From Muricomes intestini (GTDB lineage Bacteria > Bacillota > Clostridia > Lachnospirales > Lachnospiraceae): a DNA stretch of 64,000 nt. The translations under genes were made by a program, and so were the position numbers. Each line of letters begins with the position of its first letter. Positions within the stretch are counted from its first letter, which is position 1. This document shows, piece after piece, positions 51,966 to 60,308 of the stretch. Location of the stretch: the NCBI RefSeq assembly GCF_004346165.1, contig NZ_SLZZ01000004.1:1-64000 (forward strand), written 5' to 3'. Under the pieces are notes generated by a model. It did no database searches. It was not told the DNA's origin and was given only the letters and a program-made list of their open reading frames with translations.

Positions 51966-52598
51966 TTAGTGAGCCAAAGCAACCGCCTCGGCAGTCAGAC
52001 GGGTGATTTCATCAAAATTTCCTTCTCGGATAAAACTGTCTTTTACCATCCAGCTCCCGCCGCAGGCAATGACCTTATCAAAAGCAAGAAAGTCCAGGAT
52101 GTTGGAGGCGTTGATGCCGCCTGTAGGCATGAATTTTATAGTTGGAAAAGGGGCGGCGAGAGCTTTGATTGTGCTTAGCCCGCCGTATTGTCCGGCCGGG
52201 AAAAATTTTACAACAGGAAGTCCATACTCCATCGCAATCATTACCTCAGAAGGAGTACAGATGCCTGGGAAGACCGGCAGGTGATTATCCAGAGCGAATT
52301 CTATTACCGGACGGCTGATGCCCGGGGACACCAGAAAGGCAGCGCCTGCATCCACTGCACGTTTGGCCTGTTCTGCATTCACTACTGTACCCGCGCCTAC
52401 CGTCATTTCAGGGAATTCTTTTTTCATAGTTTTGATAGATTCTTCTGCCGCATCTGTTCGAAAGGTAATTTCAGCTACAGGAAGCCCACCTGAACATAAA
52501 GCTTCTCCAAGTGGCTGAGCTTGGTCTGCGTAATCTAATTTGACGACAGGTACAATCTTTTTTTCTGCAATTTGTGCTAATAAATTTGTCTCACTCAT
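51966..52598 (-). CDS. KDPG/KHG-type 2-keto-3-deoxy acid aldolase
   Basis: A 210-residue class I aldolase of the Eda family. The Schiff-base lysine lies in VVKFFPAGQYGG. The Glu region AEITFRT, GAGTVVNAEQAKRA and PTGGINASN phosphate loop are all present. It splits a 2-keto-3-deoxy (phospho)aldonate into pyruvate and an aldehyde. Its presence implies that the island's pathway passes through a dehydrated sugar acid. Confidence 0.93.
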   Translation of the reverse strand: MSETNLLAQIAEKKIVPVVKLDYADQAQPLGEALCSGGLPVAEITFRTDAAEESIKTMKKEFPEMTVGAGTVVNAEQAKRAVDAGAAFLVSPGISRPVIEFALDNHLPVFPGICTPSEVMIAMEYGLPVVKFFPAGQYGGLSTIKALAAPFPTIKFMPTGGINASNILDFLAFDKVIACGGSWMVKDSFIREGNFDEITRLTAEAVALAH

Positions 52599-52633
52599 AA
52601 TTTGTTCACTCCTTATGAAGGCTATAAATGTCG

Positions 52634-53587
52634 TTATTGTGTCAATATACGTGCCGGATTTTCTACGGATAGCATATGGATAATATCTTCGGAAATTCCG
52701 GAAGATTTCAGGGAAGCATTAAATTTGGTTAATATGTAGTTCAGTCCGATTGCGTCAGGATTGTAGGACATAAGCCTGTCACTGGTGGTATCCAGAGAAT
52801 ATAAGAGCTGTGTCGCATATCCTATGTCCACAAGGGATTGTATAATCTGTATTTCGTGTTCATCGCTGTGGTACTTGAAGCGGCCGATGGTGTCAAATTC
52901 CAGATAGGAGCCTTTTTTTAAGATATCCTTATGGGTTCTGATATCTCTGCAGGCCCTGTCCATATGACAGAACATCAGATTTTCCGGCTGCATTCCAAGA
53001 TTTAGAAGAAAGTCCTGGAGTAAAATGGGGTTGGTGTCCTGCTCCACATGAATCATAATAATTCGTTCGGTTCTAAGGGAAGCAGAAGCGGCAGCCCGAA
53101 ATAGTTTCTTATACCGGGGGCTCAATTCCTCTGTATCATAGGCGGTTTTAATAATCCCGGCCTTTACGCTGGACTGTACCGAAGGATATGTACAGTCAGC
53201 ATCTGTATACATTCCTGTGGTAAGCTCCCGGACAAAAACTTTTTCCAGCTCAGCTTCGGAGATGGAATGTATCCAGTGGCTGTCAGGGTAGAAACATAAT
53301 TTGTGAAATCCGGTGGAAGCAATAATATGTACGCCAGATTTTACTGAGAGCTTTCGGAGCTCTTCAGCCATACGGTTACATCCGCATGGCTGGGCATCGA
53401 TGAAAGAATCTCCCCCGCAGGATTTGTAACGTCTTACTTCTTCCAGACTTTTTGCCATATCGTCGATACGAAGAGCAGGGTTTAAGTACCAGGACTTTCC
53501 CTTACTCATTGCAATATGCTCATGGCATTGACAAAAACCTAATTCTTCCGGTGCAATAGGGCCGGTCACTGTCACAATTTCTTTCAT
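52634..53587 (-). CDS. Phosphotriesterase-family metal hydrolase, probable lactonase
   Basis: A 317-residue amidohydrolase-fold protein of the phosphotriesterase/PHP branch. HEHI near residue 23 gives the first metal pair, AGIIKTAYD near residue 155 offers the bridging position, and IMIHVEQDT, MFCHMDR and LYSLDTTSD supply the later His/His/Asp ligands. Bacterial members often hydrolyse sugar lactones or phospho-lactones, which fits an operon with dehydrogenases and a KDPG-type aldolase. The exact substrate is unknown. Confidence 0.82.
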   Translation of the reverse strand: MKEIVTVTGPIAPEELGFCQCHEHIAMSKGKSWYLNPALRIDDMAKSLEEVRRYKSCGGDSFIDAQPCGCNRMAEELRKLSVKSGVHIIASTGFHKLCFYPDSHWIHSISEAELEKVFVRELTTGMYTDADCTYPSVQSSVKAGIIKTAYDTEELSPRYKKLFRAAASASLRTERIIMIHVEQDTNPILLQDFLLNLGMQPENLMFCHMDRACRDIRTHKDILKKGSYLEFDTIGRFKYHSDEHEIQIIQSLVDIGYATQLLYSLDTTSDRLMSYNPDAIGLNYILTKFNASLKSSGISEDIIHMLSVENPARILTQ

Positions 53588-53599
53588 ATGTCATACCCC

Positions 53600-54178
53600 C
53601 TATCTCCAATGGGGATTATCTACAATTGCGGGTCTGCCGTCCTTTTCAAGAATTAATTTGTGATAACCCTTTGTTTCAATTGTCCCATAGTCATGCCCGG
53701 AATCAGCGCCAAAAGTAAAGAACATAATCAGGGGCTCTCTGCCTGTATTTACAGACCTGTGGGCATAGCGTTTCGGTACATAAATAGCCTCACCCGGTCT
53801 TAGAGGCATCTCTAAAGTGTCACCCTCGGGATTTTCCATGACCATGTACCCTTCCCCTTTCAGTGTGTAATAGACCTCAGCGGTATCCAGAATGGTATGG
53901 AAATGGCCCTTGGTCATATAGTATTCCTCTCCAATGATTCCAGGATGAAGAATAGTGGTTCCGAAAGAAAGATGCCCGGCCTCTTCAGGGGCTCCAAGTT
54001 CATAAAACTCGTAAATAACAGGATCATCCTTTTCCAGAATACTATGAACAGCGGGTTTATCGCTGAACATGTCTTTCATTTGAGAAAGCTGTCGTTTGGT
54101 AACCTGAGCCGTTTCTGAAAAACCGGTATGTAAGTTAAAGTCTACTAAAAAGCTGGTATCCCAGTTGAAACTATTCAT
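53600..54178 (-). CDS. Cupin-type glucose-6-phosphate isomerase family protein
   Basis: A 192-residue metal-dependent cupin isomerase of the archaeal-type phosphoglucose isomerase family. EYYMTKGHFHTILDTAEVYYTLKGEG carries the two His and the Glu that bind metal, and the second motif PKRYAHRSVNTG provides the third His. Unlike the common phosphoglucose isomerase, this form is sometimes recruited into specialised sugar pathways. It would interconvert an aldose phosphate and a ketose phosphate. Confidence 0.88.
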   Translation of the reverse strand: MNSFNWDTSFLVDFNLHTGFSETAQVTKRQLSQMKDMFSDKPAVHSILEKDDPVIYEFYELGAPEEAGHLSFGTTILHPGIIGEEYYMTKGHFHTILDTAEVYYTLKGEGYMVMENPEGDTLEMPLRPGEAIYVPKRYAHRSVNTGREPLIMFFTFGADSGHDYGTIETKGYHKLILEKDGRPAIVDNPHWR

Positions 54179-54191
54179 GAATTTGTCCTCC

Positions 54192-55130
54192 CTATAATTT
54201 TGCTATGTCACTCAATGCATCCAGTAAGTCTCTTCCGATATCAATATGAAAGACTTCGGCAATCACTTGTGTCCATCCGTGGATGAAGTAAATCCATCCG
54301 TCTTCGATGTAAAGGCGTTTTTCTTTGGCCTGAGCCTCTGCCTGACGCTTGAATAACAAATCCCCACGGTAATTTATTTCCCACACAAGGCTGTCTTCTG
54401 GAAAAACACAGTTATCAGTAAGAGGGGATCCGGGACCATCCTTTCCCAGTCCGGTAGCATTGACAATCAGTGAATGGGGCTTTAAAGAAGCTAACGTCCT
54501 GTCATTATCTCCCGGTGTGGGATTATGAATATATTCGAAATGAATATTCGGGTGGATCCCATCCAGAATCGCTTTTGCGGATTCCAGCCGGGGAACACTT
54601 CTGTTGGCAATGATAATCTTTTTCGGAACATTGTCACCAAATTTTTTCTGAGCAAAATATACACACATTGCAAGGGAACTTCCCCCGGCCCCCAGAAGCA
54701 GCACATCCCCGTCATAATTTGTCCAGTAATTCTGAGGTACGAAATGTTCAAGGGCAAGTCCGCTGGAAATAGGGTCTTTGGCATGGGCGCATAATTTGCC
54801 GCCGCTCTTTGATATAGAGGACACTTCTCCGAGCTTCTCTGCATAAGGGTCTATATATTCAAATAAGTCCTTACAGGTGTTGAATAAATCAATTTTGTGT
54901 GTAGTGACGAGAGCACCCATAGAAAAAGGATCGTTTTTTATAAACATGACTGCTTCCCGGTACTCCTTGGCAGAGGAATGGGGAGTAAAGTCAATCCCTC
55001 TAATAACTGCATTCCTTAATTTGAGCTTTTCTGCCCACCCTGGAAAAATTTTCATGATGGAGGACTGCCCTGTTGTCACTCCTATGAAATACATAGTCGG
55101 TGTAGTGGCCGGCTCATAAACATTGGACAT
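54192..55130 (-). CDS. Shikimate dehydrogenase-like oxidoreductase
   Basis: A 312-residue protein with the two-domain AroE architecture. ALVTTHKIDL matches the VTxPxK catalytic lysine motif, LLGAGGSSLAMCVYFA is the nucleotide loop, and IVNATGLGKDGPGSPL corresponds to NATxxG. IIANRSVPRLESAK follows strand 2, where NADP-specific AroE enzymes have a similar NR-S/T pattern. It is longer than AroE (about 280) and lies in a sugar operon, so it may act on a cyclitol, quinate or another cyclic polyol rather than in aromatic synthesis. First gene of the - strand operon. Confidence 0.85.
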   Translation of the reverse strand: MSNVYEPATTPTMYFIGVTTGQSSIMKIFPGWAEKLKLRNAVIRGIDFTPHSSAKEYREAVMFIKNDPFSMGALVTTHKIDLFNTCKDLFEYIDPYAEKLGEVSSISKSGGKLCAHAKDPISSGLALEHFVPQNYWTNYDGDVLLLGAGGSSLAMCVYFAQKKFGDNVPKKIIIANRSVPRLESAKAILDGIHPNIHFEYIHNPTPGDNDRTLASLKPHSLIVNATGLGKDGPGSPLTDNCVFPEDSLVWEINYRGDLLFKRQAEAQAKEKRLYIEDGWIYFIHGWTQVIAEVFHIDIGRDLLDALSDIAKL

Positions 55131-55160
55131 TGGTAAACCTTCCTTTCATAATTTGATGTT

Positions 55161-55223
55161 GGGGTCAAAAGGTCATGCTTTTCTATGCAAGCATGAAACG
55201 CATGGCCTTTTGACCTGGTATCA
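55161..55223 (+). repeat. Partial family C repeat (third hairpin only)
   Basis: Only the GGTCATGC...GCATGGCC hairpin with its flanking GGGTCAAAA/TTTTGACC arms is present, between the first gene of the - operon and its promoter. It lies in that operon's 5' untranslated RNA. Confidence 0.8.
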
Positions 55224-55250
55224 TAATTTGTTATAGTAATACAAACACAA

Positions 55251-55302
55251 TTATAATGTTATTACATAGCAACATTATAATGAAACATTGGAGTGCTGTC
55301 AA
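55251..55302 (-). promoter_or_regulatory. Consensus promoter with operator for the shikimate-dehydrogenase-like operon
   Basis: On the - strand TTGACA (55302-55297), exactly 17 bases, TATAAT (55279-55274): a perfect consensus promoter. A perfect ten-base inverted repeat, TTATAATGTT (55251-55260) and AACATTATAA (55271-55280), covers the -10 and start site, with an ATGTTATTACATA core between. A promoter this strong requires a repressor, and the palindrome is the obvious site. Confidence 0.75.
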
Positions 55303-55317
55303 TATATAAATACTGCA

Positions 55318-55347
55318 TTGACAAAAAAGATATTATGTTATAACATA
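55318..55347 (+). promoter_or_regulatory. Promoter with operator for the second short-chain dehydrogenase
   Basis: TTGACA, 17-base spacer, TAACAT. The perfect 14-base palindrome TATGTTATAACATA (55334-55347) overlaps the -10. The same arrangement, with the same -10 hexamer inside the palindrome, recurs at 56534-56562. Confidence 0.75.
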
Positions 55348-55398
55348 GGAACAAATAAACGTGAAAGAAATTAATTTTTCAGAAAAGGAGATAAGAAA

Positions 55399-56175
55399 AT
55401 GAGTACATTGGAAGAATTATTTTCACTGGAAGGAAAAACAGTTATTGTTACGGGTGGAGCCCAGGGAATCGGGAAAGTTGTTGCAACGAGAATGGCAGAA
55501 GTCGGAGCAGACATCGCGATTTTCGATTTGCAGGAGGACAAGGCCCGGGAGACTGCAGAAGAGATTCACAAAACTACGGGAAAGAAAACGGCGGCATATA
55601 GCATTGATGTAACAGACTCGGCACAGGTAAAGAAAATGATTACCAGGGCAGACGAAGAAATGCAGGGACTTGACTTATTGTTTAATAATGCAGGCATTGT
55701 ACTGCATAAATCAGCATATGATGTGACTCCTGAAGAATGGGCTAAAGTAATAAATGTGAATTTAAACGGTGAATACTATATGGCATCAGAATTTGCCAGG
55801 TATTTGAAAGGAAAGGGAAAGAAGGGGGCAATCTGCAACACGGCATCTATGTCCGGTCATATTGTTAACTGGCCCCAGGAGCAGGCTTCTTATAATGCGT
55901 CTAAGGCAGCTGTCATCCAAATGACGAAATCCCTTGCAGTAGAGTACTGCAAGGATGGAATACGTGTAAATTGCATCAGTCCGGGCTATATGTATACAGA
56001 ACTTACCTGCCATGTGAATCCGGACTGGCAGGAGAGATGGATGGACCTTACACCATATGGGAGATACGGGAAGCCAGAGGAGCTGTGCGGAGCAGTTATT
56101 TATCTCCTGTCGGATTCGGCATCCTTTACATCGGGAACGGACATTGTTGTGGATGGATGTTTCACAGCAGTGTAA
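55399..56175 (+). CDS. Short-chain dehydrogenase/reductase, polyol type
   Basis: A 258-residue classical SDR: TGGAQGIGK coenzyme loop, an Asp at the end of strand 2 (IAIFDLQED) indicating NAD preference, NNAGIV, catalytic Ser in NTASMSGH, YNASK, and GGAVIYLLSDSASFTSG near the end. Similar to sorbose, xylitol and gluconate dehydrogenases. Controlled by its own operator and divergent from the - strand operon. It likely oxidises a secondary hydroxyl of the island's substrate. AAGGAG precedes the start. Confidence 0.9.
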   Translation: MSTLEELFSLEGKTVIVTGGAQGIGKVVATRMAEVGADIAIFDLQEDKARETAEEIHKTTGKKTAAYSIDVTDSAQVKKMITRADEEMQGLDLLFNNAGIVLHKSAYDVTPEEWAKVINVNLNGEYYMASEFARYLKGKGKKGAICNTASMSGHIVNWPQEQASYNASKAAVIQMTKSLAVEYCKDGIRVNCISPGYMYTELTCHVNPDWQERWMDLTPYGRYGKPEELCGAVIYLLSDSASFTSGTDIVVDGCFTAV

Positions 56176-56189
56176 TCCGTAGGTATTTT

Positions 56190-56351
56190 GCCTCCTGATA
56201 CTTACGGATTGCTCCGCACTTTGTGCTCCCGCAATCCTAAAAACATTCGAAATCCGCCCTATTCGGGCCACTTTCTCATGTTTTATGGGTCCCAAGGTCA
56301 TGCTTTTTTATGCAAGCATGAAACACATGACCTTTTGACTCTGGTATCATC
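56190..56351 (+). repeat. 146-bp structured repeat (family C), single copy
   Basis: A full unit after the dehydrogenase stop, with the three nested hairpins conserved (GGATTGC/GCAATCC, GCCC/GGGC, GGTCATGC-to-ACATGACC). Just before it, AATCCGTAGGTAT and ATACTTACGGATT form an extra palindrome that joins the gene end to the repeat. Confidence 0.88.
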
Positions 56352-56533
56352 ATTATTATATGAGAAATACATATAAAAAAGTGTCTGTGTACTGTGATAC
56401 ATGGACGCTTTTCTTTATATATGAAAAACTGATATTTCGACATCTTTGGTTAAAATACACAATGAAGATAAAATATTGTTATTTTATTAACGTTATTTTG
56501 TACAAAAACCGAAAGAAAAGAGATAAAAATATA

Positions 56534-56562
56534 TTGACAAAAACAAAGTAATGTTATAACAT
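56534..56562 (+). promoter_or_regulatory. Promoter with operator for the ribose-type importer operon
   Basis: TTGACA, 17-base spacer, TAACAT, with the perfect 12-base palindrome ATGTTATAACAT (56551-56562) covering the -10. Bases 56352-56533 are AT-rich without a recognisable gene. Confidence 0.75.
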
Positions 56563-56613
56563 ATGAACATAACATCAAAGAAGCAAGTCAAGAAAAAGAG
56601 GAGGAAGTGTTTT

Positions 56614-57747
56614 ATGAAGAAAAAGTTATTGAGTATTCTATTGTGTACAGCAATGGTGGCAACACTGGCAGTCGGCTGTGGCGGAAGTGACAAGGACAGC
56701 AAGAGCGAAGACAGTACAGCTGCCTCCGGCGAGGACAAAGGCTCAGGCGATAAGCTGAAAGTCGGTATAGCCATGAAGACCCAGGATGGTCCTTACTTTG
56801 TTACACTAGCCAAGTCTGTTCAGGAAAAGTGTGCAGAAATAGGGCTGGTGGATAAGGCAAGTGACGTAGTAGTATTGAATGCTGATATGGATGTGGCAAA
56901 GCAGTCTGAAAACTTTGAAACGTTTATTTCTCAGAATTATGACCTGATTTTCTGTGACTGTATTGATCCGGATAACGTAATTGCTGATGAAAAGGCAGCA
57001 TATGATGCAGGAATCCCGGTAATTAATATTGACTCGGGAGTAAATGACGGAAGCTATTGTGTAACAACGGTATACTCAGATAATGAGCAGAACGGGCGTT
57101 TGTGCGGGCAGTCCTTTGCAGAATCAATGGGTGACGAAGAGATTTATGGAATTATGTTATCTGGAGAGAAAGGAAATGTTGCAGGAAATCAGAGGCGCCA
57201 GGGGCTTATCTGCGGCATTTTGGAGAAACGATTGGGAATCACAGAGGACGAGGCGTGGAAACTGACCAAGGAAGCTGATGAACAGCTGCTGAACAAAGGC
57301 TCATATACCAATGAAGACGCAAAGTTTACAATTGCCGGACAAGGCTGGGGAAACTGGACCGTCAATGATATCCTGAATGATGCCAATGACCTTGTTGTTA
57401 AGACAAAAGACAAATTAAATACAATGTTTGGCGAAAACGATCAGATGTTGTTCGGAGGGATGCAGGCGGCCGATGATGCGGGACTGACAGGTATTCATTA
57501 TGTGGCAGCAGCAGACGGCGCAAAAGAAGCTTATGACTATATTAATGGAACGACACCGTGTAAGTCGGGTGAATACTATTGTACAGGTGAAAACTCTCCG
57601 GTACAGGTGGCCATTACGGCAACCGACATTGCAAAAAAAATCCTGGTGGACGGCTCCGATCCGGACAGCTATGAGGAAGTGACGATGACAGAGGCTGTCT
57701 GTATAACAAAAGATAATGTAGATGAGCGTTATGACTATGGTTTCTAG
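56614..57747 (+). CDS. Sugar-binding lipoprotein of a ribose-type (CUT2) ABC importer
   Basis: A 377-residue lipoprotein: signal peptide ending LAVGC, an Asp/Ser/Lys tether, then a Peripla_BP_4 domain (KVGIAMKTQDGPYFVTLAKSV, DLIFCDCIDPDNVIADEKAAYDAGIPVINID). It has an uncommonly long insert near residues 195-265, rich in Trp and Gly-Asn (AGQGWGNWTVNDILNDANDL). The ATG after GAGGAGG was chosen; an upstream in-frame ATG would destroy the signal peptide. It captures the island's substrate at the cell surface. Confidence 0.92.
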   Translation: MKKKLLSILLCTAMVATLAVGCGGSDKDSKSEDSTAASGEDKGSGDKLKVGIAMKTQDGPYFVTLAKSVQEKCAEIGLVDKASDVVVLNADMDVAKQSENFETFISQNYDLIFCDCIDPDNVIADEKAAYDAGIPVINIDSGVNDGSYCVTTVYSDNEQNGRLCGQSFAESMGDEEIYGIMLSGEKGNVAGNQRRQGLICGILEKRLGITEDEAWKLTKEADEQLLNKGSYTNEDAKFTIAGQGWGNWTVNDILNDANDLVVKTKDKLNTMFGENDQMLFGGMQAADDAGLTGIHYVAAADGAKEAYDYINGTTPCKSGEYYCTGENSPVQVAITATDIAKKILVDGSDPDSYEEVTMTEAVCITKDNVDERYDYGF

Positions 57748-57760
57748 AAGCTGCTATGAG

Positions 57761-57787
57761 GTCCTCCTTTCACGAGGAGGACTTTTT
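57761..57787 (+). terminator. Intra-operon terminator/attenuator after the binding protein
   Basis: Eight-base perfect stem GTCCTCCT/AGGAGGAC with a six-base loop, then CTTTTTG. It lies between the binding protein and the ATPase, which have no separate promoter that I can see. It would make the binding protein more abundant than the membrane parts. Confidence 0.75.
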
Positions 57788-57811
57788 GCTTGAAAACTTG
57801 GAGGTGAGTGC

Positions 57812-59302
57812 ATGGAAGGGCAGTACAGACTTGAAATGAAAAATATTACAAAGCATTTTGGCGGTGTAAAAGCTCTCACGGATGTTTCTCTGAAAGTTGA
57901 ACCGGGTGAGATTCACGCACTGATTGGCGAAAACGGCGCGGGCAAATCTACTCTTATGAAAATATTGTCGGGTGCATATCAAAGGGATAGTGGGCAGATA
58001 TTTATTGACGGCGGTGAAGTTAAAATTACAAATCCCAAAGAATCTAAAGATTTGGGCATTGCTGTTATATACCAGGAATTTATGCTTGCACCTGATTTGA
58101 CGGTTGCAGAGAATATTTTTATTGATAAGCTTTCTGGGGGAAAAGGTATTATTAACTGGAAAAAGCTTCGGGCGGATGCGGGGGCGCAGCTTGAAAAGCT
58201 GGGGTTTGATGATATTAATCCAAATGCAAAATGTGGGAGCCTTAGTGTCGCTTACCAGCAGGTGGTTGAAATCTGCAAATGTCTTACAAGAGATGCAAAG
58301 ATACTGGTATTCGATGAGCCCACAGCAGTTCTTACATTTTCGGAAATTGAGAAATTATTTGAAGTTATAAATAAGCTTAAGAAACGGAATGTCAGCGTTA
58401 TATACATATCCCATCGTCTGGAAGAGATATTTAGATTAAGTCAGCATATTACAGTTCTTAAGGATGGTGCGTATGTAGATACGGTTGAAACAGGGGGCTT
58501 TGATAAGCAGCGGCTGGTAAATATGATGGTGGGCCGGGAGATGACGGATATGTTTCCGGAGCGCCATGCGAAAATTGGTGAGACTGTGCTGAAGGTAGAG
58601 GACCTATATGCAGGGAAAATGGTACAGGGTGTAAGCTTTGAAGTGAGAGCGGGGGAGGTTCTTGGTTTCAATGGTCTGGTTGGAGCCGGGAGAACTGAAA
58701 CTATGAGAGCGGTTTTTGGCGCTGATAAAAAAGAGTCAGGGAAGGTATATTATTTTGGTAAGGAAGTCAATTGGAAAAGTCCCCAGTCTGCAATTAGGGA
58801 AAAGTTTGGACTGCTTCCTGAGGACAGGAAGAAACAAGGACTATTGTTAGAACAGAGTGTTCGTATGAACACGACTCTTGCCTGTCTGAGTAAGGTTACA
58901 AGACACGGCTGGATTCAACACAAGAAAGAAAAGAAATTTGTCAAAGAGGTTCTTGGAAGTATCCAGACTAAGTACGGAAGTACAGAGGACAATGCAAACA
59001 GCCTTTCCGGCGGCAATCAGCAAAAGCTTTCATTGGCAAAGTGGATTGCTGCGGACTGTAAGTGCGTTGTTTTTGATGAGCCTACCCGTGGCGTTGATGT
59101 GGGTGCAAAGACAGAAATCTATAAAGTGATTAATACTCTTGCGGAAAAAGGGATAGCGGTAATTATGATATCTTCAGAAATGCCCGAAATTATCGGTATG
59201 TGTGACCGGGTTGTAATTATGCGGAATGGAAAGGTATCAGGCGAAGTGGAAAAGAACGAGTTATCAGAAAACATAATGATTAAAATGGCAATGGGGGTTT
59301 AG
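57812..59302 (+). CDS. Ribose-type ABC importer ATPase (RbsA-like, two domains)
   Basis: A 496-residue double ATPase. Domain 1: Walker A GENGAGKSTLMK near residue 38, signature-like CGSLSVAYQQVVEI, Walker B ILVFDEPTAVL. Domain 2: a degenerate Walker A GLVGAGRTE, intact LSGGNQQKLSLAKW and VVFDEPTRGVDVGAKTEIY. This asymmetry is normal for the CUT2 family. It ends two bases before the permease. Energises uptake of a monosaccharide, cyclitol or similar ligand. Confidence 0.94.
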   Translation: MEGQYRLEMKNITKHFGGVKALTDVSLKVEPGEIHALIGENGAGKSTLMKILSGAYQRDSGQIFIDGGEVKITNPKESKDLGIAVIYQEFMLAPDLTVAENIFIDKLSGGKGIINWKKLRADAGAQLEKLGFDDINPNAKCGSLSVAYQQVVEICKCLTRDAKILVFDEPTAVLTFSEIEKLFEVINKLKKRNVSVIYISHRLEEIFRLSQHITVLKDGAYVDTVETGGFDKQRLVNMMVGREMTDMFPERHAKIGETVLKVEDLYAGKMVQGVSFEVRAGEVLGFNGLVGAGRTETMRAVFGADKKESGKVYYFGKEVNWKSPQSAIREKFGLLPEDRKKQGLLLEQSVRMNTTLACLSKVTRHGWIQHKKEKKFVKEVLGSIQTKYGSTEDNANSLSGGNQQKLSLAKWIAADCKCVVFDEPTRGVDVGAKTEIYKVINTLAEKGIAVIMISSEMPEIIGMCDRVVIMRNGKVSGEVEKNELSENIMIKMAMGV

Positions 59303-59304
59303 CT

Positions 59305-60261
59305 ATGAAGAAGAAAAAATTCAATGTAAAAGATTTTTTGATAGGCAATAATACATATGTCATTTTTCTGGTACTGTTTATTGTCTGCGCGCTGCTGTCT
59401 AGTACATTTTTGGAGCCGGTGAACCTAGTGAATATCTGTCTTCAGCAGTCAGGTCCCATTCTTGTTGCGTTGGGCATGCTGTTTGTTGTCTTAACCGGAG
59501 GGATCGATCTTTCTGTGGGTGCTGTTACTGCGTTGTCTTCCTGCTGTGCTTACGTATTAATGAGAGATTACGGGCAGGGGTTGGGGGCTGCATTTGTTGT
59601 AGCTGTCCTGATAGGGCTTGCCATGGGACTTCTGAACGGAATTCTTGTGGCCTATGGAAAAATGCAGGGTTTCGTAACTACGCTGGCCACTTTATCTATT
59701 GGTAATGGTGCAGCTTTGATTGTCTCCCAAGGAGCCCCGGTGCGGTGTTCGAATATTCCGTCTGTCGGTGCAATGGCCAGTAAGGATTACGGGTATCCAA
59801 TTGTAATAGGATGTGTAATTATCATTGTGATTATGGCACTTATTCAGCAATATACATCCTATGGACGCATTGTCATTGCCTGTGGTTCTAACAGCACTGC
59901 AGTACAGCTGGCCGGTATTAATGTAAAAAGATATGTATGCTCCTGTTACATGGTCTCCGGGCTTCTTGCTTCGATTGCAGGTATGTTTATTGCATCCAGA
60001 ACCCAGACGGCGGCATCGACCCTCGGAAAAGGAGGCGAACTGGATGCGATTGCAGCGTGCGTTATCGGTGGAGCCAGCCTTGCGGGCGGAAAAGGCAGTG
60101 TGATAAAAACAGTGATCGGCGCATTGACAATTGCACTGATCAGCAATATCATGAATCTTAAAGGTGTTCCGGCATACCCTCAGGAAATTGTAAAGGGATG
60201 TATTATTATAGCGGCTGTATTACTTCAAATTGCTACAGACAGGACGGAGAGTGCAGTATAA
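59305..60261 (+). CDS. Ribose-type ABC importer permease (RbsC-like)
   Basis: A 318-residue membrane protein with about eight to ten helices and the family motif FVVLTGGIDLSVGAVTALSS. The later segments NSTAVQLAGINVKRY and GGELDAIAACVIGGASLAGGKGSV are the ATPase-contact and core motifs of BPD_transp_2 permeases. Completes the importer with the binding protein and ATPase upstream. Confidence 0.94.
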   Translation: MKKKKFNVKDFLIGNNTYVIFLVLFIVCALLSSTFLEPVNLVNICLQQSGPILVALGMLFVVLTGGIDLSVGAVTALSSCCAYVLMRDYGQGLGAAFVVAVLIGLAMGLLNGILVAYGKMQGFVTTLATLSIGNGAALIVSQGAPVRCSNIPSVGAMASKDYGYPIVIGCVIIIVIMALIQQYTSYGRIVIACGSNSTAVQLAGINVKRYVCSCYMVSGLLASIAGMFIASRTQTAASTLGKGGELDAIAACVIGGASLAGGKGSVIKTVIGALTIALISNIMNLKGVPAYPQEIVKGCIIIAAVLLQIATDRTESAV

Positions 60262-60308
60262 ACAAATTGACATAGCATAGCAAAGCAAATAAATAGGAGG
60301 TGCTATAC

